From Desertivirga xinjiangensis (GTDB taxonomy: Bacteria > Bacteroidota > Bacteroidia > Sphingobacteriales > Sphingobacteriaceae), in assembly GCF_024436435.1 (NCBI RefSeq), contig NZ_JAFMZP010000002.1, positions 620,001-684,000 of the forward strand: DNA of 64,000 nt, written 5' to 3'. Every line of letters begins with the position of its first letter. Position 1 is the first letter of the stretch. The notes under the pieces were generated by a model. It did no database searches. It was given only the letters and a program-made list of their open reading frames with translations, and was not told the origin of the DNA. A program made the position numbers and the translations under genes. Of the stretch, positions 34,986-43,972 are shown piece by piece.

Positions 34986-35743
34986 CAGTAAGCATTTAAA
35001 TAACCGGGATTCTCCACAATATCTCTGAATTCAGAGAAACTGACAGGTTGAAACTTTACAATATCTCCGGCTTTCAAAAGGGAAGGATTTGCCCGGCCAG
35101 CGTCAAACATTTTCAGCGGCGTTTGCGCGATAACCTGCCAACCTCCGGGGCTGTCGAGGGGATATATTCCCGTTTGATTACCTGCAATACCTATTGATCC
35201 CGCAGGAACATACCTGCGGGGGCTTGGTTTACGTGGTGCCGCAATTGTTTCCGGCATTCCACCTAAATAAGCAAAGCCTGGAATAAATCCTATCATATAC
35301 ACTTTATATTCTGCAGCACTATGTTGTTTAATTACTTCCTCTGTGCTAAGATTGTTGATGCCGGCAACATAATCGAGGTCTGGCCCCCAGTTGTTGCCGT
35401 AACAGGCAGGTATGTTGATGATCGAACTTTGCTGGGTTAAAGAAGTGTGATTTTTTCCGGCCAGGCTTTGCAGGTAAGCCGACACTTTATCATAGCTGTT
35501 TATACCAGGCAAAGTTGATTTATAAACTGTTACAGGCTCATAAAAAATGCTCAGCGATGCGTATGTGGGTACAACTGCGATGAGGCCGGGAAAAGGATGC
35601 TGAGATAAAGTATGTTTAAAATCAGTTACGTGTTTTAGAAGTGCTTCGTCGATGACATTTCCAAAGTTAAGCGTAATAGCTTTTTCTGACAAAGCATAGA
35701 TTTCAAACAACCCGGCACTATTTGACTTGTCTTGCATAAGCAT
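34985..35743 (-). CDS. pxpB: 5-oxoprolinase subunit PxpB (KipI/AHS1 family)
   Basis: The 252-residue protein has the AHS1 domain signature: DKAITLNFG-like N-terminus (SEKAITLNFGNVIDEALLKHVTDFKHTL), IPACYGNNWGPDLDYVAGINNLS, YMIGFIPGFAYLGGMPETIAAPRKPSPRRYVPAGSIGIAGNQTGIYPLDSPGGWQVIAQTPLKMFD. It is first in the pxpB-pxpC-pxpA run. ATG is at 35741-35743; another ATG three codons in is possible. Overlap with pxpC by one base supports an operon. No Nramp or lactam transporter gene was seen nearby. Confidence 0.95.
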   Translation of the reverse strand: MLMQDKSNSAGLFEIYALSEKAITLNFGNVIDEALLKHVTDFKHTLSQHPFPGLIAVVPTYASLSIFYEPVTVYKSTLPGINSYDKVSAYLQSLAGKNHTSLTQQSSIINIPACYGNNWGPDLDYVAGINNLSTEEVIKQHSAAEYKVYMIGFIPGFAYLGGMPETIAAPRKPSPRRYVPAGSIGIAGNQTGIYPLDSPGGWQVIAQTPLKMFDAGRANPSLLKAGDIVKFQPVSFSEFRDIVENPGYLNAY

Positions 35744-35916
35744 ATTTAGTACTAAGTTAGGCTTTCCAAAACTGAAATCACAATTTCTATCCGTAGAAGT
35801 GATTCCGGTTTATACAAGGAAGATGAAGCTGTGTTTTAGGTAATGTTAAGTAAATTTAGTGCATTTTTCTTAGTTTTCGAAGAAAAAATACGTCTTTTAA
35901 GTATGTAAGAATTTAA

Positions 35917-36273
35917 ATGAGTCTTATTTTTACAAATATGGATATCGAATCTTTGCGCGACTATTGCCTTGAGAAGGAGGGGGTAACCGAGAGCTTACCA
36001 TTTGGAGATCAAACGCTTGTTTTTAAAACGGGAGGAAAGATTTTTCTGCTTGTTGGTTTAAACTCGCCATCGAGCTTTAACGTAAAGTGTGATCCTGAAC
36101 GTGCAATTCAATTAAGGGAGGAGTATGAGGAGGTGCAGCCTGGTTATCATATGAATAAAGTACACTGGAATACAGTAAGTATGACGGGTAGGTTATCGGT
36201 TAATCAGCTCAAAGAGATGATTGATCATTCTTATGAGTTGGTTTCTAAATCAAAGAAAAAGGTTTCAAAATAG
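35917..36273 (+). CDS. MmcQ/YjbR-family DNA-binding-like protein
   Basis: This 118-residue protein has the YjbR (CyaY-like fold) pattern: SLRDYCLEKEGVTESLPFGDQTLVFKTGGKIFLLVGL, then FNVKCDPERAIQLREEYEEVQPGYHMNKVHWNTV. Homologues bind DNA weakly or have unknown roles. The ATG at 35938 (MDIESL) is an alternative start more like other family members. It diverges from pxpB and converges with the porP-like gene across a repeat island. Confidence 0.9.
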   Translation: MSLIFTNMDIESLRDYCLEKEGVTESLPFGDQTLVFKTGGKIFLLVGLNSPSSFNVKCDPERAIQLREEYEEVQPGYHMNKVHWNTVSMTGRLSVNQLKEMIDHSYELVSKSKKKVSK

Positions 36274-36404
36274 AGGTTATCTCAGATTCCCGAGCAATTG
36301 GTAGGCACACGCGGCATGCTTTCACTAGCAAGAGTCGGTATAAGGTCAGCGAACAACAAAAATCCAGCAAACACTTGATGTCGTCTGTAGTCGCCTGGCG
36401 CTTG

Positions 36405-36427
36405 GCCCTTCTCACAAGATAACGGAC
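36405..36427 (-). repeat. Repeat module D, copy 2
   Basis: The reverse complement reads GTCCGTTATCTTGTGAGAAG then GGC, matching 11231-11254 with one substitution and one missing base. Confidence 0.65.
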
Positions 36428-36447
36428 GGTGGGGGACAGTGGGGGGT

Positions 36448-36534
36448 GATCATCTTGAACTTGTTTCAGGACCTCTTGCTTAAGTAGGTCATCTGAACAT
36501 ACTCAAGAGGTGCCGAAATGAATTCGGCATGACG
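36448..36534 (-). repeat. Repeat module B, copy 2
   Basis: Reverse-complement match to 11416-11499, including GCCGAATTCATTTCGGC and CCTGAAACAAGTTCA, with some changes in the spacer between the palindromes. Confidence 0.75.
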
Positions 36535-36584
36535 TTAAAGTGTCCCGGCTGGCGCCGCGTGCCGCGTGTGCTGAGAATTGAAAT

Positions 36585-37613
36585 TTAATAAAAGTCGTAG
36601 CAGCGCATACTTCCATAGCCTTTTTCGCGGCCTTCGCCAGTTTCGAAACCAACACTAAGTTCTGAAGTACCGCTGGTATTACCGTAGTTTAATTTATTCG
36701 TTGTGGCATCGTGGCTAACTCCCAGACGTAGTTTCTGCTTGTTATAGCTTCCGGTAAAGATGTCGAAGATCAAAGAAAAGACAAATGAGTCGTTACTGCC
36801 TTTTCCGTTTGAACGATACCAGACCCCGGCGTTGACAGCTCTGCGTTTATATTGGACCCCGGCGCTGATTGAAGTTGCCTGAGCTTGTTTATAATAAACT
36901 ACTGATGGAATTAAGAAGGATCCCTCTTCGCTGAAGGGGTCATTTCTGTCCATAGCATACCGGTAACTGGCATGTATGGCGGTGCGCACGGGTGTTGGAA
37001 CCGGGCTGCCAGTGAATGATTCGTCGGGTTTGTTTAAGTGAAGCAGTGATGCACCCAGCATCGCTGAGCCTATCACAAAATTAACTCCTGCACCTGAATC
37101 AAAATAGTATTTGCTGTCGCTAAATGGTTGCTCAGCCTGAGATGCGGATGATTCAAAACCCAGACGGGAATCCAGCTGATCTGAGAACACCAGTTTGCTG
37201 AAGTCCATCTGCCGGTTGGTAAGACCCGCCTGTAGTCCGAAAGAAGCGATAAAGCCGTCGGTGCCTACGTTATAAGCATAGGTGCCCGCTATATTGTTCT
37301 TTTTAAGGTACGCGGTACCTTCAGAAGAACTATTGAACATCAATCCAACACCACCATTGATATTTTTGAACTGGTAATCCATTGACGCTGAAATATAACT
37401 TAAATCGCCCGACATTGCTGTCCACTGGTTCCTGTAGATCATATTCATTCTGAATGAGCCATCAAACTGGCCTGTTAAGGCTGGATTTAGATAGATCGGC
37501 GCATTGTAAAACTGCGAGTAAATATGGTCCTGAGCTTTTATACTACTTCCCAAAAATAGTATAAGGCAAAGGATTAAGAAGTTTTTTAAAGGTACATGTA
37601 TCAACCGCATCAT
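36585..37613 (-). CDS. PorP/SprF-family type IX secretion membrane protein
   Basis: The 342-residue protein has a signal peptide (LKNFLILCLILFLGSSIKAQ) and the family opening: DHIYSQFYNAPIYLNPALTGQFDGSFRMNMIYRNQWTAMSGDLSYISASMDY. An outer-membrane barrel follows, with an ARQRLRLGVSHD-like C-terminal strand region (KQKLRLGVSHDATTN). PorP/SprF proteins are outer-membrane partners that hold type B T9SS substrates on the cell surface. It is downstream of the PKD protein with start and stop overlapping by one base (TAATG), so it is its dedicated partner. Confidence 0.93.
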   Translation of the reverse strand: MMRLIHVPLKNFLILCLILFLGSSIKAQDHIYSQFYNAPIYLNPALTGQFDGSFRMNMIYRNQWTAMSGDLSYISASMDYQFKNINGGVGLMFNSSSEGTAYLKKNNIAGTYAYNVGTDGFIASFGLQAGLTNRQMDFSKLVFSDQLDSRLGFESSASQAEQPFSDSKYYFDSGAGVNFVIGSAMLGASLLHLNKPDESFTGSPVPTPVRTAIHASYRYAMDRNDPFSEEGSFLIPSVVYYKQAQATSISAGVQYKRRAVNAGVWYRSNGKGSNDSFVFSLIFDIFTGSYNKQKLRLGVSHDATTNKLNYGNTSGTSELSVGFETGEGREKGYGSMRCYDFY

Positions 37614-40600
37614 TATCTTATTAAATGTATGGGGCCTGTTTTTTTCGGCTCCTGGTTGTTATACGACATTCCTGCCCATTCGGTTCCATTTTTAAATGAT
37701 GCTGAGACTTCCCAGAAATAAACCCCCTGAGGGGCTGGTTTCCCATTATATATTCCGTCCCAGGCTTCGCCGGGAGCTCCGTTCCCATCAAGTTTTTCTG
37801 TTTGCCAGATCATTTCTCCCCATTTGTTGAAGATTCTGAAATGCCATTTGTCAATTCCGGATCCTTTTGCCGCAAAGCTTCTCAGCTCTGTAGTCGCACT
37901 ATTAGGCATGAAGGCGTTCGGAACAAACAATTGTCCGGGAGTACCCGTGATGCGAACTGTTTTTTCAACAAAACTGCTGCATCCGAATTCACTGGCCATG
38001 ATCAGTTTCACTTTGTATGTACCGGTATCAGGATAGGAGTGCTCCGGATTCCGGGAATTGGATACCGGACTACCGTCTCCAAAATCCCAGCTCATGCTTG
38101 AAATATCACCGGTGCTGGTGTTCTTGAAGGCGAATTTGAAATTGGGGTACTGTATAACTTCACCTGGCTGTACTTCGAAAGCAATTACAGGGGCACTGCT
38201 AACTTTAATATAGTCCTTCATGATTAGAGTGTCCATACAGCCATAGTTGCTTTTTGTAATCAGCTTAACGGTATACGAAGACTTAGCTGAAGTATAGACC
38301 TGTTTTGGTGGATGTTGTCCATTGTAAGTTGAACCGTTGCCAAAATCCCAGAAATAAGATATCGCATTGGTTGTTGTATTACTGAACCTAACATTCAAAG
38401 GAGCACAGCCCACGGTAACGTCTGCTGTAAATGCAGTAGCTGCTGCAGGGAACACGGTGATCTTTTTAACGACCACGGTATCTGAACAATTTGATGCAAT
38501 TAGTTTCACCAGGTAGGTTCCTCCCTCAGTAAAGGTGTGTTCTATAGGATCATCGCTGATTGTTCTTAAAGTATCGGATCCGTCTTCGAAGACATAAGCG
38601 TACCTGGTTGCGCCAACTGTATAATTGTAGAATTTTACGGTATGAGGGGCACAACCACTTAATTGATCGGCATTTACGACCAGGTCAGGCTGTACGGTGT
38701 TCGGAGCAACTTTAATGGTGTGGCTCTGTGATTTCTGACCGCAAGCATTTTTTACCGTCATGGTAACAACAAAGTTTTTACTTTTTCCGGTAGTATAAGT
38801 ATGTACTACAGAACGGTTGTCAGTATATACCTCATCCGGAGTGCCGTCGCCAAAGTTCCAGATATAAGTGTTTGAACCACCCGGCGTCAGATTCTTAAAA
38901 GTAACTTTCAACGGAGAGCATCCTTCAACCGTGCTTAGCGTAAACCGTGGTACTGGTTGGCCGATCACTTTGATATTAAGCGTATCAGAAGATGTTGCAC
39001 AGGCAGAAGTTGCTTTGAGGGCGACAGAGTAAGTGGTGTCCTTGCCGTCGGTGCGTGCCTGGAAGGTAACTGCAGGAGGTGTTTTCAGAGTTGATTTCTG
39101 CCCGTTACCAAAGTTCCATTCAAAGTTAACACCCTCCGGATTTAAGGTTTGATTATTGAAGTTAACTATTGTAGTGCCACAACCTTGCAGCTTGTCGGCT
39201 GTAAACTGTGCAGTTAAGGAAGAATTAGTTTTAAAGGTATGCGAAAATGTCTTTTCACCGCAACCTAAGGCACTTGTTACTTTAAGGGTGATCTCGGTAA
39301 TATCTCCAGGGTTATTTAGGGTATATCCAGGGAAGGCAATACCAGTTCCAATCAGTTTTTTACTAGCGAACCATTGGTAGGTATCTCCGGTTCCCGAAGC
39401 CTGAGCCTTTATATTCTGAGCGCTGATGTTGAACGGTGCGCATGCAGATTCCGAAGTCCAGGTGAATGCAGCAACAGCTCCGTTCGAAACCTTTATCTCC
39501 ACAACATTACTTACGCTTTGCTGAGCGCCGGTACATATTGTGGAAGTGACAAGTCTGCGGAAATATGTTAGTTTGCTGATCGCTTGCGGCTGGTACTCAA
39601 TGCCAGTAGCAGCAATGATGTTTGACCAGTTCTTTCCATCGTTGCTTTGTTGCCATTGGTATTTATAAGTGCCGTCTGCGCCTGCAGGAACACTACCTTC
39701 AAGCTTAGCAGGTGCCGTATTTACACAGATCAGTAAATTTGTGCCTTTGATCGTATTGTTTGTAATTCCCTTTTGAACATCAACCTTTACCAGTCCACTT
39801 ATGATGCTGCAGTCGCCCGAGCTCACAGTACGACGGAATAAAGTGCTTTCAGTAACTACAACACTTAAGTTCTTTTGATTGTTAACGTTAATAGCGGTCC
39901 ATGTGGTGCCATCTGTGCTTGCTTCCCATTTGTAAGCATAGTTTCCGTCGCCTCCTGCTGGTATACTTCCGGTCACTGTTATAGTTGATCCTTCGCAAAC
40001 TATAAAGCCAGGATAGCTAATGGTGTTTCCTGCCAGTGCTGTAAGGTTATTAATTAATACTTCATCGTTGCTTGAATTACAGGTTCCGGGGCCAGTGATC
40101 GTCCACCTGAAACGGTACACCTCGCCTGATACCAAACCGCTGATCATTGCATCGGGTTTTGAATCGGAGTCGAAGGTTACGCCTGTCTGGCCTGATACAA
40201 GCGTCCATTTACCTGTTCCAAGCCCAGCATGGTTGGCATTAAGTTTAACTTCAGTCACCGTACAAAGTTTCTGGTCGGCACCAGCGTCTGCTATTACAGC
40301 AGATGGGGTAACATTAACCACTACTCTTACAGGCTCTCCAGAACAGCCCGTCGCATTTACCGGGGTAAAAGTGTATGTCACTGTGCCGTTAGTTGTTCCG
40401 GTATTTACCAGTATGTCGGCGATTGAAGCGACAGATGTTGGAGTGTTCTGATTTTTGTATCCTGTAATGGCTCCATTAGCTTCAGCTGTCCAGGTATATA
40501 AGATGTTTGGCACAGGTGAACTTAAACTAATTCCTGCAGCCTGGTTCGTACAAATAGTTTCATTAAGAGCCTTTGCCTGAACGGAAGGCATTGGATTGAT

Positions 40601-43054
40601 GGTAACGGTATAAGTAAAGGCTTCACCGGGGCATCCGTTCGCTTCAGGAATGATAGTATAAGTCACTGTCGCGTTAGCGGCTGCATCAATATTGCTAAGT
40701 GTTTCTTTGATGTCACCGGTACCACTTGCTGAAAACCCTCTGGCATTTGCAGAGCCCGTGGCTGTCCAGCTGATCGTACTTCCTTCAACTACTGCTACAG
40801 GCTTGTAGTTTAACTCCGTTCCTGTACAAATAACGGCCGAGTTCGGGGATGTAATTTTATTAGGTGGGTTTATGGTGACAATCACAACATCGACAACTTT
40901 ATCACATGGTGCAGGGATTAAAGTGGTGGCAGTAAGGCTAAGCTGAACTGTTCCCGCTTTGATCTCTGCTGCTGATGGGAGATATTCGGCGTTTAACGAA
41001 TTTCTTCCCGGGATAAAAGTTCCGGTTCCGCCAACCCATGAGAATCCGGCTACCGGGGGACCGCTAAGCGTACCGTTTAAGCGGGCACTGTTCCCGGCGC
41101 ATATAATAAGATCGGTACCGGCGTTTACCGTGGGCGATTCGTTAAAAGTTATGGTTTTTGTTAAAGTTTTGACACCGCAATTATTCTTCGATGTTATCTT
41201 GATTGTATAGGTGCCATAGTCCTCAAAGAAGATCACCGGCTCTTTTGAGTTGGCTGTTGTCTCTTCTTTAAATGAAAATGCACCACCGCTAACTTCCCAT
41301 AAATAGGTATCGGCTTCTTCTTTATAGGTGCCGGAGAAAGAGGTGGTAACCGGATTTCCCTGGGTATTGCTAAAACGGAGCAACTGGCCTTTGCCGCACA
41401 GGTTACTCTGCCAGTTGGCGGTGATACCAGGCTGCTCATTTACAATAATGGTTTGCTCAGGAGAAGTAACAGGTGAACAGGAAGATGTGATGGTAAGTTT
41501 TATCTTATAAATTCCAGCCTTGTTAAACTTGAATTGCGGATTCTGACTTTCGGCATTGGTTCCATTTACGTAGGCAGCTGTCGAAGGACCAGTGGTGATC
41601 CATTGATAGGTATTTTTTGCGCCTCCGGTGGTATCGATCACCGAGGTGTTAAGGGGGGCTAAAATAGAGGATACACATACTGCCTCTTCACTTAAAGTAA
41701 ATGCGGGTTTAGGGGGCATCTGGATTTTTATCTTTTTCTCTACAGGAGCCGCCTGGCAGTCGGAAGTACTCTCAGACTCAAGACGAATTGTGTGTACGCC
41801 AGGAGTGGTAAAAGTGTGTTTCAATTGATAGCTTAACGAAACACCCTGCGGGGTGATAAGAACATTGTCTACATACCAGTAGTATACCACATTATTATTG
41901 GTACATGCAGGTGTTGCCGAACTTGGATTTTCTCCGGCTATCGAGTTGTTTGAAATGGTCAGTTGGGTATTGATACAAGCAAATTCAGGTGGCGCGAAAC
42001 GGTTTTCTGGTTGTGTTACCACTTTTGCCTGAGTAGATACCGGTGTTCCTATCTCATTACAAAAAGGACTCATCAACTGTATTTCAATACCAAATACATT
42101 ATAGTATTTTTGTGAGCCCGCCGTTATCTGGCTACCACAAGATGATTTAATATAGGTGTGCTTAACCCGGCCGCTGTTTGCCCTTATTTGATTTATAGTA
42201 TAATTTTCTATTGTATTATCACCCCACTTAATCCGGTAAGAATAGCCGGGGAAGTTTGAATGAATACCACTCGCCCCGTTAATCTCCACTCCATACTCTA
42301 ATACACCTAAGGGTAAACATACCGTATTGCTTCCGAAGGTACTAAAGGGAGTATTTTGCGTATTATTGATAAGAAAATAAGCCTGAGTACCGACAATGCC
42401 GTTTGATTCAGCTTTTACAAAGATCGTATAATGTGTTACGGCAGCGGTGAACTGCTCCGTTTCGGCACCTTTAAAGGTCACATTTTTAACGTCAGCCTCG
42501 TTAAATCCGTTGGTAAAGGTGGCTGTTACTGTTGCGCCCGTAGTGGAAGCGTTATTAAAGTTAAATCGTAGGTTAGGTCTGCCGGAAGCGCAGTTTCCAA
42601 ATGTTTTGGGATTAGTGCCTATGGTTTGAGAGGGTGCGTCGATACCGGCTACTATACCTGCTGAGCTTTCCACTTTAAATTCATTAGAAGGTGCACTAAC
42701 GACAACTGGATTTGTACTTTTTATCCGAACCCGATAATTTCCTGGAGTGGTATTCACAGGTATTACTCCATTAACAAAGGTGCTATAAAAACCTTTATAG
42801 CTGCCTATTTCCTTTTCTGTTGCGAAATTTCCGGTTGCATCAGAAAGATATAGTTTAAAAACATTGTCAGAAAGTAATTTACCCTTACTGTCTTCAATTG
42901 TTAAAGGAACTGCTAAAGTCGATCCCTTTCCATAGGGTCCTGCATCTACAGGTCCTGTCGCAATGGTCTGGGCAAGTAGCCCAGTTGCATTTACAAACAA
43001 TAAAACTAAAGAAATCTTGATTATTCTACTTAACCGCACTACAAACTCTACCAA
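37613..43054 (-). CDS. Giant PKD-repeat surface protein with T9SS type B sorting domain
   Basis: This 1813-residue protein has a signal peptide (start probably TTG at 43052-43054, with a GTG five codons in) and many Ig/PKD-like beta-sandwich units. PKD marks appear in the C-terminal half, such as YIWNFGDGTPDE, YFWDFGNGSTYNG and MSWDFGDGSPVSN. The end carries the gliding-motility CHU_C domain: VPNAFMPNS, WHFRIFNKWGEMIWQ, WDGIYNGKPAPQGVYFWEVSASFKNG. It is exported by T9SS and displayed on the surface, likely as an adhesin. It is co-transcribed with the downstream porP/sprF gene. Confidence 0.93.
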   Translation of the reverse strand: MVEFVVRLSRIIKISLVLLFVNATGLLAQTIATGPVDAGPYGKGSTLAVPLTIEDSKGKLLSDNVFKLYLSDATGNFATEKEIGSYKGFYSTFVNGVIPVNTTPGNYRVRIKSTNPVVVSAPSNEFKVESSAGIVAGIDAPSQTIGTNPKTFGNCASGRPNLRFNFNNASTTGATVTATFTNGFNEADVKNVTFKGAETEQFTAAVTHYTIFVKAESNGIVGTQAYFLINNTQNTPFSTFGSNTVCLPLGVLEYGVEINGASGIHSNFPGYSYRIKWGDNTIENYTINQIRANSGRVKHTYIKSSCGSQITAGSQKYYNVFGIEIQLMSPFCNEIGTPVSTQAKVVTQPENRFAPPEFACINTQLTISNNSIAGENPSSATPACTNNNVVYYWYVDNVLITPQGVSLSYQLKHTFTTPGVHTIRLESESTSDCQAAPVEKKIKIQMPPKPAFTLSEEAVCVSSILAPLNTSVIDTTGGAKNTYQWITTGPSTAAYVNGTNAESQNPQFKFNKAGIYKIKLTITSSCSPVTSPEQTIIVNEQPGITANWQSNLCGKGQLLRFSNTQGNPVTTSFSGTYKEEADTYLWEVSGGAFSFKEETTANSKEPVIFFEDYGTYTIKITSKNNCGVKTLTKTITFNESPTVNAGTDLIICAGNSARLNGTLSGPPVAGFSWVGGTGTFIPGRNSLNAEYLPSAAEIKAGTVQLSLTATTLIPAPCDKVVDVVIVTINPPNKITSPNSAVICTGTELNYKPVAVVEGSTISWTATGSANARGFSASGTGDIKETLSNIDAAANATVTYTIIPEANGCPGEAFTYTVTINPMPSVQAKALNETICTNQAAGISLSSPVPNILYTWTAEANGAITGYKNQNTPTSVASIADILVNTGTTNGTVTYTFTPVNATGCSGEPVRVVVNVTPSAVIADAGADQKLCTVTEVKLNANHAGLGTGKWTLVSGQTGVTFDSDSKPDAMISGLVSGEVYRFRWTITGPGTCNSSNDEVLINNLTALAGNTISYPGFIVCEGSTITVTGSIPAGGDGNYAYKWEASTDGTTWTAINVNNQKNLSVVVTESTLFRRTVSSGDCSIISGLVKVDVQKGITNNTIKGTNLLICVNTAPAKLEGSVPAGADGTYKYQWQQSNDGKNWSNIIAATGIEYQPQAISKLTYFRRLVTSTICTGAQQSVSNVVEIKVSNGAVAAFTWTSESACAPFNISAQNIKAQASGTGDTYQWFASKKLIGTGIAFPGYTLNNPGDITEITLKVTSALGCGEKTFSHTFKTNSSLTAQFTADKLQGCGTTIVNFNNQTLNPEGVNFEWNFGNGQKSTLKTPPAVTFQARTDGKDTTYSVALKATSACATSSDTLNIKVIGQPVPRFTLSTVEGCSPLKVTFKNLTPGGSNTYIWNFGDGTPDEVYTDNRSVVHTYTTGKSKNFVVTMTVKNACGQKSQSHTIKVAPNTVQPDLVVNADQLSGCAPHTVKFYNYTVGATRYAYVFEDGSDTLRTISDDPIEHTFTEGGTYLVKLIASNCSDTVVVKKITVFPAAATAFTADVTVGCAPLNVRFSNTTTNAISYFWDFGNGSTYNGQHPPKQVYTSAKSSYTVKLITKSNYGCMDTLIMKDYIKVSSAPVIAFEVQPGEVIQYPNFKFAFKNTSTGDISSMSWDFGDGSPVSNSRNPEHSYPDTGTYKVKLIMASEFGCSSFVEKTVRITGTPGQLFVPNAFMPNSATTELRSFAAKGSGIDKWHFRIFNKWGEMIWQTEKLDGNGAPGEAWDGIYNGKPAPQGVYFWEVSASFKNGTEWAGMSYNNQEPKKTGPIHLIR

Positions 43055-43126
43055 GGCTATTTACTTTAATGTTGTAACGTGTATACGGTGAGAGACTTAA
43101 TTAAGGTTCCATTTAATGAAAAATAA

Positions 43127-43157
43127 AAAAAGCCGACGAGTTTGTCGCCGGCTTTTT
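43127..43157. terminator. Intrinsic terminator, probably bidirectional
   Basis: AAAAAGCCGaCGA and TCGcCGGCTTTTT arms with one A-C mismatch flank a 5-base loop. It lies after the DinB-like gene on the minus strand, ahead of the PKD gene. Confidence 0.75.
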
Positions 43158-43182
43158 ATTTGCTGTATTTGAGAGTTTTATG

Positions 43183-43761
43183 TTAAACCGCGAGTTCATC
43201 GATGTATTCAGAAAGCCGCGGCAGATAAATAACATTATCATTTTTTCCTAATTCCATAGACCAGAAACTTCCCGCCATTTTAAATATCTTGAACAACTGG
43301 TTGGATTCATGCAATAGAAAAAATTCAATCCACTGGCTTACGTTCATCCTTCCTAACACGGCATGGGTTCCAACCCGTGCATAGTTCTCTGACGGCATTT
43401 CTTCAAATTGCAACATGAGATCATTACGCAAACGATATAGTTCGTGCAGTAAAGAGCCTGTGGTTTTGGCATTTGTAAAATTGAATTCAGGGTCTAGATC
43501 TGGTTTATAGATTTCAAAATAAGGATTCACCTCATTTACGATTCTATTTATTCTCTCCATAAAAATATGCTGATACCTGGTGAGGTAGGCAATTGTTTCA
43601 TGAATAGAAAACCTGTCCTGGCTAAGCCTGTTGTAAATGGCTTCCGGAGGAAGATCGTCGATGTAATTTTTAATCGTCTTGTGCTGATTACAAAATCGCT
43701 CGACACTATGAGAGTGTAAATTCATAGAAAAATTACTGTTGGTTAGTTCACTAGGTAACAT
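43183..43761 (-). CDS. DinB-like helical protein
   Basis: This 192-residue helical protein resembles DinB-superfamily proteins of Bacteroidota: a first helix with an RFCNQHKTIKNYIDDLP stretch, DRFSIHETIAYLTRYQHIFMERI, then SQWIEFFLLHESNQLFKIFKMAG. The histidines at these three places (His in HETI, RYQH and LLHE) fit the usual metal triad. Function is unknown, though the fold covers thiol transferases and DNA damage-linked proteins. It stands alone between the histidine kinase gene and a terminator. Confidence 0.75.
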   Translation of the reverse strand: MLPSELTNSNFSMNLHSHSVERFCNQHKTIKNYIDDLPPEAIYNRLSQDRFSIHETIAYLTRYQHIFMERINRIVNEVNPYFEIYKPDLDPEFNFTNAKTTGSLLHELYRLRNDLMLQFEEMPSENYARVGTHAVLGRMNVSQWIEFFLLHESNQLFKIFKMAGSFWSMELGKNDNVIYLPRLSEYIDELAV

Positions 43762-43972
43762 GCGTTTATGAATATTGTTCTTTCTCTGATACTATAGTCA
43801 GTAACTATGCCAAATGTCCGGCACGGATGTTAACTGACTGTGAGTTTTCTGATAAGTTTTTCATCCCTGCGCAATAGGGGTGGGGAAGTGTGAGGCTACG
43901 CTTCATAAAAACAAGACACATTCGCAGTTTTGTAGGTATTTAGATACAAATATGAGATCATAATTTGTGACC

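Larger units (their letters stand above)
36305..36571. repeat. Repeat island: family A arms around modules D and B
   Basis: Family A arms at 36305-36319 (GCACACGCGGCATGC) and 36552-36571 (GCGCCGCGTGCCGCGTGTGC) face each other about 230 bases apart. Between them lie module D (36405-36427) and module B (36448-36534), both inverted relative to the island near 11.2-11.6 kb. It is a mosaic of known dispersed elements, and there is no gene in 36274-36584. Confidence 0.7.

Noticed and set aside
40020-40451. 143-codon plus-strand frame inside the PKD protein gene
   Set aside because: It is antisense to the 1813-residue gene and arises from its repetitive composition.
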